A program made the position numbers and the translations under genes. This document shows positions 1 to 10,762 of a stretch of DNA of 64,000 nt, in pieces. Below the pieces are notes generated by a model. The model was not told the origin of the DNA and ran no database searches. It saw nothing but the letters and a program-made list of their open reading frames with translations. Origin of the DNA: Stomoxys calcitrans (lineage: Eukaryota > Arthropoda > Insecta > Diptera > Muscidae); NCBI RefSeq assembly GCF_963082655.1, contig NC_081553.1, positions 185,381,980 through 185,445,979 of the forward strand, read 5' to 3'. Numbering within the stretch: position 1 is the first letter of the stretch; every line of letters begins with the position of its first letter.

Positions 1-531
1 ACTGGAATCTGTGGGTATGCCTCTAGCGCCATGAAAGCTAAGTTTTCAGGACCAAGCCCGAAGGGCAACGAATGATAGATGGTCACAAAGAGGGGGCTGA
101 GAGCATTCCAAAACTATGTGGCCTCATCTAGACTTAAAGAGGTCTACTGCTTTGCTGTCATTAGCGAGAACAGATGTCTCAGTCATTGTGTCCGTCATGA
201 CAGGTCACTGTCTAATCGGCAAACATGGTGACAGACTGAAAGCTTCCAGCAACGACTTTTGCAGTAGCTGTAGGGACATCGAGGAAGAAGAGACTATAGA
301 ACAACTTTTGTGTGTGTGTCCCGCTCTAGCGGGAGCAGAAGCAATTCCACTTTAGGTTCTCATTTCTTTGAGAATTTGTCTGATTTAGCGGATGTGAACA
401 TTCCCAAGTTATTGGGCCTTTCAAAGCGATCTGGATGGTTCAACGGTAGGAACTGTTCCTGTGGTATCACAATGGACGAAAACGTCTAAGCGAGTCTGAT
501 GGCAGACTGCTACTTAAACCCAACCTAACCC
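1..531 (+). mobile_element. 3' end of non-LTR retrotransposon family A (pseudogene tail)
   Basis: This is the end of an RNase H-bearing non-LTR retrotransposon; the upstream part lies outside the window. Codons at 116-355 encode the last part of the pol protein, with a cysteine knuckle (CSSC, then a CVCPALA motif) after the RNase H domain, as in LOA/I/R1-type elements. The usual histidine before the third cysteine is Q here (ETIEQLL), so the motif may be decayed. About 175 bp of 3' UTR follow, ending in a CCTAACCC-type tail instead of poly(A). The same family recurs in reverse at 28301-30290, whose reading frame shares the run starting MWPHLDLKRSTALLS, and at 52153-52445. The family A/B/C names are mine; the clade is inferred from motifs. 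Confidence 0.75.
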
Positions 532-1060
532 AAGTTTTATTAGGCCCGCCGATATCCGAACCGAAAATGGTCCAGATCAGAATATATTTAGACAAATCTG
601 CAATATAGGCCGATCTCCCGATTTTGGGTCTTAGACCTATAATAGGCGCATTTATTACCCGACTTCGCTGAAATTTGGAACAGTTTGATGTATCAAAACT
701 CCCAACATCTGCCCCGAATATGGTCCAGATCAGGCAATATTTAGAAATAGCTGTCATAGAGACCGATCTTCAGCTTTGGGATCTAAAAACCATAAAAGGG
801 ACATTTATTCTCCGATTTTGCCGAGGTTCGACCCGAATATGGTGTATATCAAACCATATTTACATATAGCTGCCATGTAGATCGATTTGCTGATTTAGGG
901 TCTTAAGCCTATAACAAGCGCATTTATTACCGGATTTCGGTAATATTCAGAACTGTGTATTTTATTAGGCCCGTCGATATCCGAAGCAACAATGGTCAAG
1001 ATCGGAACTTATTTGGATATAGCTGCCATATAGACTGATCTGCCAATTTTAAGTCTTTTT
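525..1060 (+). repeat. DINE-like internal monomers, no termini
   Basis: Degenerate tandem units built around the words 'atggtccagatc', 'atagctgccatatagac' and 'cgatctgcc' follow directly after the family A tail. They match the internal monomers of the DINE-like elements at 37953-40131. No end with hairpin or CACCACC arm is present, so this is a fragment. Confidence 0.6.
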
Positions 1061-1571
1061 TTCAAATCAATCAATTCTTATCCACCGTTAGTATAACTAT
1101 TTATGGCCATTTTTTTTAAAGCTTTAAACAATGTTATAGTACATATAGTACATCAATATTTTTATATCTTTGGGAAGCTGTATGTACCTCATACTGTAAC
1201 TCAAAATGCTTAATAATAGAAATGCAAACATATTTTTCAAATTTAATTTATGTAAAATTGCATCGTTGTTAATCTTCTAGAAATACTAGAAGCATACTAA
1301 AATCGATGCATGAATTCACTTTCTTACATTACACCTACATGGGCAAATACAATAGGTGGGTTGTAGATGTAATGCGTAGTCCGAAATGGATGGAAAGAGA
1401 TGCATAACAGTACTTGGAATAATGTGTTTGTGGTTAGATATATGTATTCAGTGTACATAGTCATACATATTACATCCTTGAATGCAAAAAGGCCTAACTG
1501 ACAATATTTTAAAGAGGTGTCGAAAAGTATATTAATCAAGTCCAATGAACAAAAAGGAGTAAATAGGAAGA
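1061..1571. other. AT-rich sequence without recognised feature
   Basis: The stretch is AT-rich and apparently single-copy within the window. It holds short open frames only, with no motif, splice pattern or similarity to other parts of the window that I can support. Confidence 0.4.
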
Positions 1572-2503
1572 ACAAGTAAAAGTGTTCTAAGTTCGGCCGG
1601 GCCGAATCTTATAACCCTTCACCATGGATCGTGCTAATCTTATATACTCTCCACCATGGACCGCATTTGTCGAGTTCTATGCGCGGTATCTCCTTTTAGG
1701 CATACAAAGGATATTGAATAAAAACTGTTATGCTATTGCAGCTATATCAAGTTATAGTCCGATTCGAACCATAAATGAATGCTCAAACATTGTAGAAGTC
1801 ATTGTGTAATATTTCAGTTCATTCGGATAAGAATTGCGCTTTGTAGGGGCCCAAGAGACAAAATCGGGAGATAGGTTTATATGGGAGCTGTTTATTAGCT
1901 GCCATATAAACCAATCTAGGATCTTGACTTCTTGAGCCTCTAGAGGGCACAATTCTTATCCGATTTGGCAGAAGTTTTGTGCAATGGCTTTTCTTATGAT
2001 CTTCAACATACGTGTCTAATATGGTCTGAATCGATCAATAGCTTGATACAGCTCCCATAAAAACCTGTCTTCAGATTTTGCTTCTTGAGCCCCTACAGGG
2101 CGCAATTCTTGGTTATGTTTCGACTTGCACCATACTTAGCATAGTTATTGGAAGTCATAACAAAACACCTCATGCAAAATTTCAGCCTAATCGAAAGAGA
2201 ATTTCCCGTTCTATTGGCTCAAGCAGTCAAGATCCAAGATCGGTTTATATGACAGCTATACCAGATTATGAACCGATTTGAATCATACTTAACACAGTTG
2301 TTGAAAGTGATATCCAAACAATTTCAGCAAAATTTCAGTCAATTTGGACGAGAATTGCGCCCTCTAGAGGTTTAAGTAGTCCATGGCCATGGCTAGATCG
2401 ACCTAAAATGACATGACGATCAAGAATATATATAATTTATGGGGTCTCGGACGCATAATTCGAGATGTTACAAACAGAATGACGAAATTTGTACACCCCC
2501 ATC
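1572..2503 (-). mobile_element. DINE-1/Helentron-like non-autonomous element
   Basis: Read on the minus strand, the element starts near 2503 with the GGGGGTGTAC/GTCATTCTGTTTG arm and the INE-1-like TATATATTCTTGATCGTC core. It runs through roughly 152-bp internal monomers (CCTCTAGAGGGCGCAATTC words) and ends at 1572-1620 with the hairpin TTCGGCCCGGCCGAA followed by CTTAG...TTTTACTTG. It carries no coding capacity. It would depend on a Helitron-like Rep/helicase encoded elsewhere. Confidence 0.65.
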
Positions 2504-3235
2504 CTTCACGCTACAGTCTTTAAAAATAGAGCTATTGAGCTGAAATTTTGCATAGATAATTTTTTTGTCCATAAGCAGGTTAAGTTCGAAGATGGGCTAT
2601 ATCGGACTATATCTTCATTTAGCCCCCATATAGACCTATCGGCCGATTTAGGATCTCAGGGCCGTAAAAGCCACATTTATTATCCGATTTTGCTGAAATT
2701 TGGTACAGTAAGTTGTGTCAAGCCTTAATTTGGTCCAGATCGATCCAAATTTGGATATAGCTGCCATAGAGACCGATCTGCCAATTAAGGGTCTTAGATC
2801 CATAAAAGCCACATTTATTATCTAATATTGCTGAAATGTTAGGCCCATTGACATACTTCTTCAATTTGGCCCAGATCGGTTAAGATTTGGATATAGCTAC
2901 AATATAGACCGATCTTTTGCTTTAAGGCTTTGGGCCCATAAAAGGAGCATATATTGTCCGATGTCGTCGAAATTTGGGACAGTGATATGGTACAGATCTG
3001 TAATATGGCACAGATCGGTCCAGATTTAATATAGCTACCATATAGACCGATCTCCCGATTTAAGGTTTTGAGCCCATTTAAGGCGCATTTATTGTCCGAT
3101 GTTGCCAAAATTTGGGACAGTGAGTTGCGTTAGGACCTTCGACATTCTTCTAAAATTTGGCGCAGATCGGTCTAGATTTGAATATAGCTGGCGCATGAAT
3201 ATAAAAGGCGCATTTATCGTCCGATGTCGCCAAAG
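2504..3235 (+). mobile_element. DINE-like fragment, opposite orientation
   Basis: The sequence switches abruptly to the plus orientation at the 'cgctacagtcttta' word, which normally lies just inside the 5' arm. It continues through three to four monomers ('ggcccagatcggtt', 'gccatatagaccgatct'). The arm upstream of the switch and the hairpin end are missing, so both ends are broken. Confidence 0.55.
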
Positions 3236-3882
3236 ATATGGTCCGGTTCGGACCACAATTAAATTATATGTTGGAGACCTGTGTAAAACGTCAGTCAATT
3301 CGAATAAAAATTGCGCCCTTTGGTTTATATGGGAGCTGTATCAGGCTATAGACCGATTCAGACCATAATAAACACAAATGTTGATGGTCGTGAGACGATC
3401 CGTCGTACAAAATCAGGCAAATCGGAAAATAATGGCTACCTCTAGAGGGTCAAAAAGTCAAGATCCCAGATCGGTTTGTATAGCAGCTATATCAGGTTAT
3501 GAACCGATTTGAACCTTATTTAGTACAGTTGTTAAAAGTCATACTAAAATGCGTCATGCGAAATTTCAACCAAATCGGATAAGAATTGCGCCCTCTAGAG
3601 GCTCAAGAATTCAAGACCCAAGATATGGCTCATTTACAATCCCAACCGATCTACACTAATGAGAAGTATTTGTGCAAAATTTCAAGCTTTAATCCTTCGA
3701 AAGTTAACGTGCTTTCGACAGACAAACGGACGAACGCACGGACGGACATGGCTAGATAGACATAAAATGTCTCGACGATCAAGAATATACTTTATGGGGT
3801 CTTAGACGAATATTTCGTGTAGCTACAAACAGAATGACGAAATTAGTACACCCCCATACTATGGTGGAGGGTATAACAACGG
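3236..3882 (-). mobile_element. DINE-like element, 5' arm intact, 3' end missing
   Basis: On the minus strand this begins at 3882 with a TATACCCTCCACCATAG arm. It passes through the GTCCGTCCGTGCGTTC short-repeat tract and runs into monomers. It stops at 3235 against the plus-oriented copy without reaching a terminal hairpin. Together with the preceding entry it makes a tail-to-tail chimera. Confidence 0.6.
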
Positions 3883-4673
3883 TGGGATAAACAAGCGGAC
3901 AGACACAAGGATATCGCAAGGTTTTGAATTTTAAGATAATCTTCGTAACAATTCTATGGTAAGTAAGGCTTTATTATAGTAGTAATGAAGAATTAGACTC
4001 CATTAGAGAATTTTTTTACCAATATGATATCACAGCTTAGACCACCCAAAGCTTTTTGTGGAAAACAAAAGCACCATCCTCGAATTAATAATCATAGCTC
4101 GCTACCAACTCAGCTACTGTGGCACTTAATTGTGGGGTAACGATTATAAGAAGACATGATATTTTAATGATCATATTACATTTTATAAAGGTTCTTTGCA
4201 ATGAGTTTTTCGTTGCTTTCATAACCATATGTTACTAATATACAACTTACATTATTTGGTTTTTCACCTTCCCCAATTGTATTCACTTCGTATGAATACC
4301 AAAGACATACAATGTTCCTAAGTCTTGGTATTTGTTTCATAATCTTCTTTAAGTAAAACCAACTTTGCTCATGTTTTTTGATATGGCATTTTATTTTTTT
4401 TTTTATTTTTTTGTCCTTTTGGAGTAAAGCTAACGAATTGGATAGAATAATCATGTTCTGTTTGTTAAAGTTAATAAATCTTTCTTAAAGTTCTTCTTTT
4501 GGGTTTATCTTCTTGGTCTTTTCTCTAAGACTTCCTGTACCTGTGTGTATGTCTTTCGGTCTTTGGGCTTTTGGTTGGGAGTAAAGTGGTCTTCTGTTGT
4601 CAAGTGAACATCGTTTTACTAACCGGCAGCATTTATTGTAATCCATATAATTGTAGTTGGTTTAAGGACTCAA
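3883..4673. other. Unassigned sequence
   Basis: About 790 bp without similarity to the repeats of this window. The longest frame (4176-4454, minus, 92 codons) is lysine-rich and AT-driven and has no recognisable domain, so I do not call it a gene. Confidence 0.35.
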
Positions 4674-5293
4674 AGCGATCCAGAGCGCAATTTCTCTATT
4701 GAAATATACGTTTGGGGCAAAGTTTAATCTGAAGAGAACACAAAAAAAGTCACATAACAAGACCATATGGAAGTCTGTTAAAATATGGTTAGGATGTTAA
4801 GAAATGGAATTGGAATACTTTGAGTTATAGATAAACCCAAAATTTAATAACAGATAAAATGAGGCAATTGAACAGCCTATTGTATGAAAAATTCCTTAAA
4901 GTTTAAAGGCTTCAATCTCAAAACCAAAACCAAAACCAATCTTTATTAATACAAAAAACAATCACATCAAAGACATACATTGTCTTTGAAAATTCTAAGC
5001 AAATTTATCATTGAGTTTGTATATCCACCACCGAAGGATGGGGGTATATTCATTTTGTCATTCCGTTTGCAACACATCGAAATATCCATTTCCGATTCCA
5101 CAAAGCATATATATTCTTGATGGTCGTAAAAATCTAAGACAATCTAGCCATGCCCGTCCGTCTGTCTGTTGAAATCACGCTACGTCCTTAAAAATAGACA
5201 TATTGAGCTGAAACTTTGCACAGATTCTTCTTTTTGTCCATAAACAGGTTAAGTTCGAAGATGGGCTATATCGGACTATATCTTGATATATCT
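4674..5293 (+). repeat. Segmental duplication, copy 1
   Basis: This block is repeated, in the same orientation, at 12773-13394 with only scattered differences. The shared part includes about 345 bp of otherwise unrecognised sequence, beginning with GCGCAATTTCTCTATTG. It also includes a DINE-like 5' arm from about 5024 (CACCACCGAAGGATGGG, TATATATTCTTGATGG, GTCCGTCTGTCTG). The two copies diverge where the family 3 elements begin. Confidence 0.8.
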
Positions 5294-6839
5294 TATATAT
5301 AAAATTAAATTTGTGATTGTTTGTCGGTTTGTTCCGTATAGACTCAAAAACGGCTGAACAGATTTTCTTGAAATTTTCACAGATGGTGCATAATAATCCC
5401 GTGGTGAAAATAAGGTACTACATTTTTTGCTATCTGAAGGGGGGGGGGGGGGCGGACCCTCCCCCTTGCCCTAATTTTCAGAAACGCCAGATCTCGGAGA
5501 CTGGTGGTGCGATTTAAACGAAATTTTGTGTGCCTTCATATAGTACCCTAAAAATAAAAATTTGGTATCCAAATTTCGGTTGGGGTACCTAGGGGGGCCG
5601 CCCCACCCTAAAACCTACCAAACATATATTTAGGCCAATCACGACAATATGGGACTCAAATAAAAGGTATTTAGGATAAGGAAACGTATCTGATATCCAA
5701 TTTTCGGACCAAGTGCTAGGGGGACCACCACAAGCCCCAAAACACCCCTAAATCGGACATATTTACCGACCATGGCAATATGGGACTCAAATGAAAGGTA
5801 TTTGCGAGTAAAATAGGAAGCTGATATCGAAATGTGGGACCACGTTTCTGGGGGTCCACCCCTTCCCCAAAACACCCCCCAAACTGGACTTATTTACTGA
5901 CCATGGGAATATGGGGCTTAAATAAAAGGTATTTGAATTTAGAAAACGAATCTAATATCCAAATGTGGGACCAAGTGTTTGGGGGGCCGCCTCTCACCAA
6001 AAACATCCCCCAAAGGGGACAAATTTACGACCATAGCAATTTGGGGCTCAAATGAGAAGTCTTTGGGAGTAAAGCACGAATTTGATATCAATATTCGGGA
6101 AAAGTGTTTAAGGGGCCACCCCACCCCCACAACACCACCCAAATAGGAAGTATTTTCTGACTATTGCAATATGAGGCTCAAATAAGAGGGTTTTTACAGT
6201 TAAACACAAATCCAATATATATTTTCAAGACCAACTCACTGAGTAGCCGCCCATCCCCCAAAACACCCCCTAAGCCGGTCATGTTTGCCGACTATGGAAA
6301 TATGGGGCCCAAATGAAAGAGATGTGGGAGTAGACCACGTATCTGATATTAACATTAGGGGCTAACTGTCTAGCGGACGTCCCACCACCATAACAACCCC
6401 CAAATACAATAGGACGTATTTGCTCACCAAGACAAATTGGGTCTTAAAGAGAGTGGAACTAAATATTTATAGTTTTTAGGGCCAATTCCTTAAACCGGAC
6501 ATATTTGCTGACTTTTGCAATAAGGAGTTTAAATGAGATTAGAAAACGAAATTGGTATCCAATTTTGAGGGCAATGGTAATATGGGGTTTAAATAAATGA
6601 TATATAGATATATCAGAATAGAGCACGTTGCTGATATATTTTCTGGGCTTAGTGTTTGGGGGACCACCCCAATCCCCAAAACACCCCTTAATCGGGCATA
6701 TTTACCGACCATGTCAATGTGGAGCTTAAACGAAAGGTATTGGGGGGTAGAGCAAGAATTAATACCCATTTTCGGGACCAATTTTCTGGGGGTCTACCCC
6801 TTTCCCAAAATACCCCACAAACAGCAATTGTTTAGTGAC
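5292..6839 (+). repeat. Family 3 tandem-repeat element, part left of the Transib
   Basis: The element starts with a TATATAAAATTAAATTTG terminus, then a conserved 'gttccgtatagactca' and 'ccgattttcttgaaat' segment, then a run of 14 G at 5439-5452. About ten degenerate units of roughly 130 bp follow, each with 'accatggcaatatggg', 'ctcaaatgaaaggtatt' and a CCCCAAAACACCCC block. Frames across it are broken and follow the repeat, so it is not coding. The copy continues at 12199 beyond the inserted Transib. I do not recognise the superfamily. Confidence 0.65.
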
Positions 6840-6844
6840 CAGCG
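6840..6844. repeat. Target-site duplication CAGCG, left
   Basis: Five bases CAGCG directly precede the terminal CACAGTG and are repeated right after the other end (12194-12198). Five-bp, GC-rich duplications are typical of Transib insertions. Confidence 0.9.
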
Positions 6845-6872
6845 CACAGTGGGCCAAATGGCAAAAAAATTG
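6845..6872 (+). promoter_or_regulatory. RSS-like transposase recognition end, left
   Basis: Heptamer CACAGTG (6845-6851), a 12-base spacer (6852-6863), then the A-rich nonamer-like AAAAAATTG (6864-6872). The heptamer is identical to the V(D)J consensus, while the nonamer match is only A-richness. The binding role is inferred. Confidence 0.65.
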
Positions 6873-8276
6873 GAAATAAGTCTACAACTTTTTATCTGTT
6901 GATTTTAGCCATACAAAATGTTCTAGACATTTGTAGAGGAGGACATAGGCTTTCAGAAAAGTGCTGTTGTTGGTCCATATCTTTAATACAGGGTGAGCTA
7001 CAGGGTGTCAAAGTTGACCACTTTTGACTTCTCCAAGCTTCTGGGGGCCATAACTTTTGATCTACTCAACCGATTTACATGATTTAGGACTCTAGAGAAA
7101 GAGCTTGACAAGATCTAAAAAACTTATGCATAAAGTACCATGCCATCGTGTACTGTTAAGGAGTTATGAATTGTTTAATTTTAAAATATGAAAATTTGGC
7201 CTTGGTTTTTTTCAGTGTTTTTTAAATAACTCCGTCAATTTTAAAGCTATAAACTTCATACTTCACACAAATTATGCCAGCATATGTGTGCATAAAATAC
7301 AAAAGGAATCACGTGAATATCTTTGGCGGTTTAAAAATGGCATCGTTTTCAATATGAAAAATATTTTTTTTGTCAAAAAATTGCAAAATTTTTCAAAAAA
7401 GATACTCCCATTTCCTTTAAGTTTTCGCAAACTTTGGCCGTCAAAGCATTATCATTTCTTTCCATTTTCACAAAGTCGAGGTATTAAGAAAAGTTTTAAG
7501 TGCTAATTTGGCTAATTTCGATATCAAACAACACCGTTATCTTAAGACCAAAATGGCCAATTTTTTTACTAAACTTCAAAAGTTTCTCACTGGAAAAAAA
7601 GTTCCACGGGGATTTTTTCGCTTTTTTTGAACTTAAATGAAAGCTTAAAATGTTCCCAACATTTTAAGGTATGTCTCGCCATATCCTAGCCATAAATGAG
7701 ATCGTAGCGATCAAAATACTGAAAAAAGTCAATTTTCAAGTAGTGCTATATTCATTGCTAAAAAACAAGTATTACGTCACATTTTATTGCAAAGATGTTA
7801 AATAAACTTTTATTTGGTAACACTTCTTCTACAAAACACAAAAAGAATCATGGAAATATCTCTATTCTATTCCATTTTATGGAACCGGCAATAAAAAAGT
7901 CAATTTTTCAAAAAAGTCGAATTTCCCAAATTTTGTTTTTGTTGTCCTAATTGCACATGACACACTATAGCCATATTTACGCAACATACCTTATCGTAAA
8001 GGAAATTTTCATACCTTTCCAACGATGTATAAAACATTTCTCAACTCGGATTCTATCTACTCTAAAATTCATTTACACTTCATTAAACTCTATATAAAAA
8101 TGTCTATTTGTGAAATGGAACCTTATATGGGGCCTACACTAAAACATTGATAGATTTGCCCAGGGTTTACAATACAAATGTGTTAGAATAAAAAAAAAGG
8201 TCTCCTGCCAAAGTTTAAAAAATTGGAATAAAAATATGTGTTTTAGAGCGAAAACACTTCGCATCGGCGTGCGTTT
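6845..8276 (+). repeat. Left terminal inverted repeat of Transib
   Basis: It matches the reverse complement of 10763-12193 over its whole length. The differences I found are confined to two A-runs: 9 versus 7 A near 8190, and 6 versus 7 A near 8220. Inverted repeats of more than 1.4 kb are long for this superfamily, whose ends are usually described as tens of bases. Confidence 0.9.
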
Positions 8277-8671
8277 GTATAGTACCTACATCTATTTTTA
8301 ATGTAAGCTGATGATTTTTGAATAAAAAGTAACCTAGAAATATACCTGCATATATATATATATTTGTGTTAAGATTTGATGCAGACAAATGTTACCTGTT
8401 TCGCTATGTCGAATTCCCAGGAAATCCACCGTATCAATGAATGTGAAAAAACCTACCCATAAAAAATTCATTGTCATTTTTTTTAACCAAATTCGAGTCC
8501 AGGTAAATAATTATAGAAGAGTAAGTAAAAAGAGGCACTTTGGACCCCTTTTTACGATTGCGTCTGATACCTGAAATGGTCATTAATTGTGAATATATTG
8601 CATAAATATTTGAACAAAATCCAAATTTTCTTCATTATATTTTGTAGAGGCGTAAAGGACATTTATAAGTT
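8277..8671 (+). promoter_or_regulatory. Transib leader: possible promoter and 5' intron
   Basis: This is the unique sequence between the left inverted repeat and the transposase start. It has a TATATATATATAT tract at about 8350-8364. There is a plausible donor CAG/GTAAAT at 8503 and an acceptor TTTTGTAG ending at 8647 after a T-rich tract. Splicing these would place a non-coding exon ahead of the gene. An in-frame TAA at 8666-8668 shows that translation starts at the ATG at 8672 or later. Both promoter and intron are guesses from motifs. Confidence 0.35.
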
Positions 8672-10714
8672 ATGGAAGTCATACTGAAGTATTCCACTCT
8701 TTCGAAAATTGTATGGGACATCAAAAATGATTCCAAATCATACACGGAGTCATTTAAGGAACTTGTTTACACTTTGGACCACATATATGGAATAAGGCTA
8801 AATAAAGACGCTTTAGACAAACTTGAAAAATTCTACAAATCATTTGAGAGAAGGTTGCCAGAATGTTCATTCGCAAAAATCAAGTTTTTCAAAATGTATG
8901 AGAAGTGGCTGAAATCGGATCTACTTATTGAAATTAAACCGCTGATTCCCGGCCGGCCTAGCAAAGCATACGACGAAGTTACGGAGAAAACCAAAAAGAA
9001 AAAACAAGAGGAACTATTGGCGGCACATCCGCCAAATTTAATAAAAGATACGTTCAAAACAGCATTGTTAAAAACACAACCAAAAAATGTTGGACGAATT
9101 GTCGATGTTTTACCATTAGCATCTCCGAAAAGGGTAAAGAGAATGGTAGAAAGTATTCCAACTCCAAAATCGACTACAGAATTCACGGAGGAAGATGCAC
9201 TGGCCCTGATTTTGAACCTAGGCCTCTCAAGAAACAAATACTCAACAATGAGGAAGGCTCTTCGTGAAAAAGGATGGGGTTGTTTACCCTCAAAACATAA
9301 ATTGTACAACACCAGGACGAAAATGGTGCCATCAAATATATACGTGGACGAATTAAAAGCAAGAGTGAAACTTGCTGATCTTGTTGAAAATACAGCTGTT
9401 AGAATTATTTCTAATTTTACTGAAGAACAGTTGAACACATGTAATAATTCCGAAGTGGTTTTGATCAGCAAATGGGGTTGTGATGGATCATCTGGATTTT
9501 CCGAATATAAGCAACAAACAGAAATAGATACCAACTTCGCATCAATTTTCATGGCATCATTAGTACCATTGAGAATGAGATTGTACAAGGACCAATCTTC
9601 ATCATCGAAAGAAAATGCATTTCAAGATATATGGATAAATAGAACACCTGGGTCAAAATATTTATGTCGCCCAATTCGGTTTGAGTATACAAAGGAAGAC
9701 CGGAACACAACACGATCTTTGGTGAACGAAATAAAGGAAGAAATTGCTGCATTACCCATGATTGTTATAAACCAATTGGGAAGAAATATAAAAGTTTCGT
9801 TTCAACTACAACTCACTATGATCGATGGAAAGGTGGCAAACGCATTAACTGGCGTTATGTCCAATTGGAGATGCAATATTTGTGGCAAGAAGAATGGGCA
9901 ATTCGAGGACAAGTCTGATGAAAATTTAGTAAACGAAAATGCGCTCAATTTCGGTATTTCGCCCCTGCACTGTAGAATTCGATTCATGGAGTATTGTTTG
10001 CATTTATCGTATGACCTTAAATATCGGACTAGCCCTGGAAACCGCGATGTCTCTGCTAGAAACAACCAAGATCTTCACAAAATGAGGCAGGAAGAGAAGA
10101 ATCGAATCCAGTTGGAGTTTAAACAAAAGGGACTTATAATAGATAAACCTCTTTACGGATACGGAAGCACAAATGATGGCAACTCGGCAAGGCGGTTTTT
10201 TGAGGACCCCGTATCGACATCTAAAATAACCGGTCTTGATGAACACTTGCTAAGACGATTCAAAGTGATTTTGGCTGTAATCAATAGCAAAAAGATGATA
10301 AATTCAACCAAATTTGAAGCTTATAGTAATGACACAAAAAACATTTTATCTGATTTATATTCGTGGAAAGCTTTAACACCGACAGTACATAAAGTCTTAC
10401 ATCATGGCAAGGAAATTGTGGAATACAACATACTTCCGTTAGGAGAACTTACAGAAGAAGCTCAGGAATCCCGTAATAGAGATGTTAAACAGTTCCGGCT
10501 TTTCAATACCCGAAAGAGCACCAAATTTAACCAAAATTATGATTTACTTCAATATTTATTGTTATCGTCTGATCCGGTACTATACAGCATCAGAACTAAA
10601 TGGCTACCAAAAATATGTGACGATATAGATAAGGACGATCCCGATGCCATTCAAATTAAAGAGCTTTTAAATTTTGATACCTTAGATTATTTGGTAGAGA
10701 ATAAAATCAAATAA
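8672..10714 (+). CDS. Transib transposase (RAG1-core-like DDE recombinase)
   Basis: A 680-residue uninterrupted protein. By established knowledge, Transib transposases nick and hairpin DNA at CACAGTG-type ends and reinsert it, acting in the nucleus; RAG1 uses the same core. Motifs seen in order: a basic, lysine-rich N-terminal third; first catalytic Asp at about residue 271 in WGCDGSSG; the SLVPL and LCRPI blocks; second Asp at about 385 in TMIDGK; a zinc pair C401/C404 (CNIC) soon after; a histidine pair near 573 and 578 (VHKVLHHG); and the catalytic Glu at about 595-596 in LTEEAQESRN, followed by the RKSTKFNQNYDLLQ block that parallels the RAG1 C-terminal end. The order and spacing (Asp, CxxC, HxxxxH, Glu) match RAG1 D600-D708-C727/C730-H937/H942-E962. 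An in-frame TAA six bases upstream fixes the start region. An AATAAA overlaps the last codons. No RAG2-like partner gene is present. Family assignment is from motif recall, not a search. Confidence 0.92.
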   Translation: MEVILKYSTLSKIVWDIKNDSKSYTESFKELVYTLDHIYGIRLNKDALDKLEKFYKSFERRLPECSFAKIKFFKMYEKWLKSDLLIEIKPLIPGRPSKAYDEVTEKTKKKKQEELLAAHPPNLIKDTFKTALLKTQPKNVGRIVDVLPLASPKRVKRMVESIPTPKSTTEFTEEDALALILNLGLSRNKYSTMRKALREKGWGCLPSKHKLYNTRTKMVPSNIYVDELKARVKLADLVENTAVRIISNFTEEQLNTCNNSEVVLISKWGCDGSSGFSEYKQQTEIDTNFASIFMASLVPLRMRLYKDQSSSSKENAFQDIWINRTPGSKYLCRPIRFEYTKEDRNTTRSLVNEIKEEIAALPMIVINQLGRNIKVSFQLQLTMIDGKVANALTGVMSNWRCNICGKKNGQFEDKSDENLVNENALNFGISPLHCRIRFMEYCLHLSYDLKYRTSPGNRDVSARNNQDLHKMRQEEKNRIQLEFKQKGLIIDKPLYGYGSTNDGNSARRFFEDPVSTSKITGLDEHLLRRFKVILAVINSKKMINSTKFEAYSNDTKNILSDLYSWKALTPTVHKVLHHGKEIVEYNILPLGELTEEAQESRNRDVKQFRLFNTRKSTKFNQNYDLLQYLLLSSDPVLYSIRTKWLPKICDDIDKDDPDAIQIKELLNFDTLDYLVENKIK

Positions 10715-10762
10715 TACAAAACTAAAATGCTTTTTTATTTTGGGAGTAGCTAATATACATAT

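Noticed and set aside
5639..6902. Several frames of 60-100 codons in the family 3 units
   Set aside because: Similar peptides recur because the DNA unit recurs. Frames change from unit to unit and occur on both strands.
7288..7506. 72-codon frame in the left Transib arm and its identical partner at 11532-11750
   Set aside because: They are identical only because the arms are identical. The peptide is AT-driven with no domain and no start context, so I treat it as chance.
8833..9588. 251-codon open frame on the minus strand
   Set aside because: It lies entirely antisense to the transposase gene, whose motifs are on the plus strand. It has no recognisable domain and is a shadow of that coding sequence.
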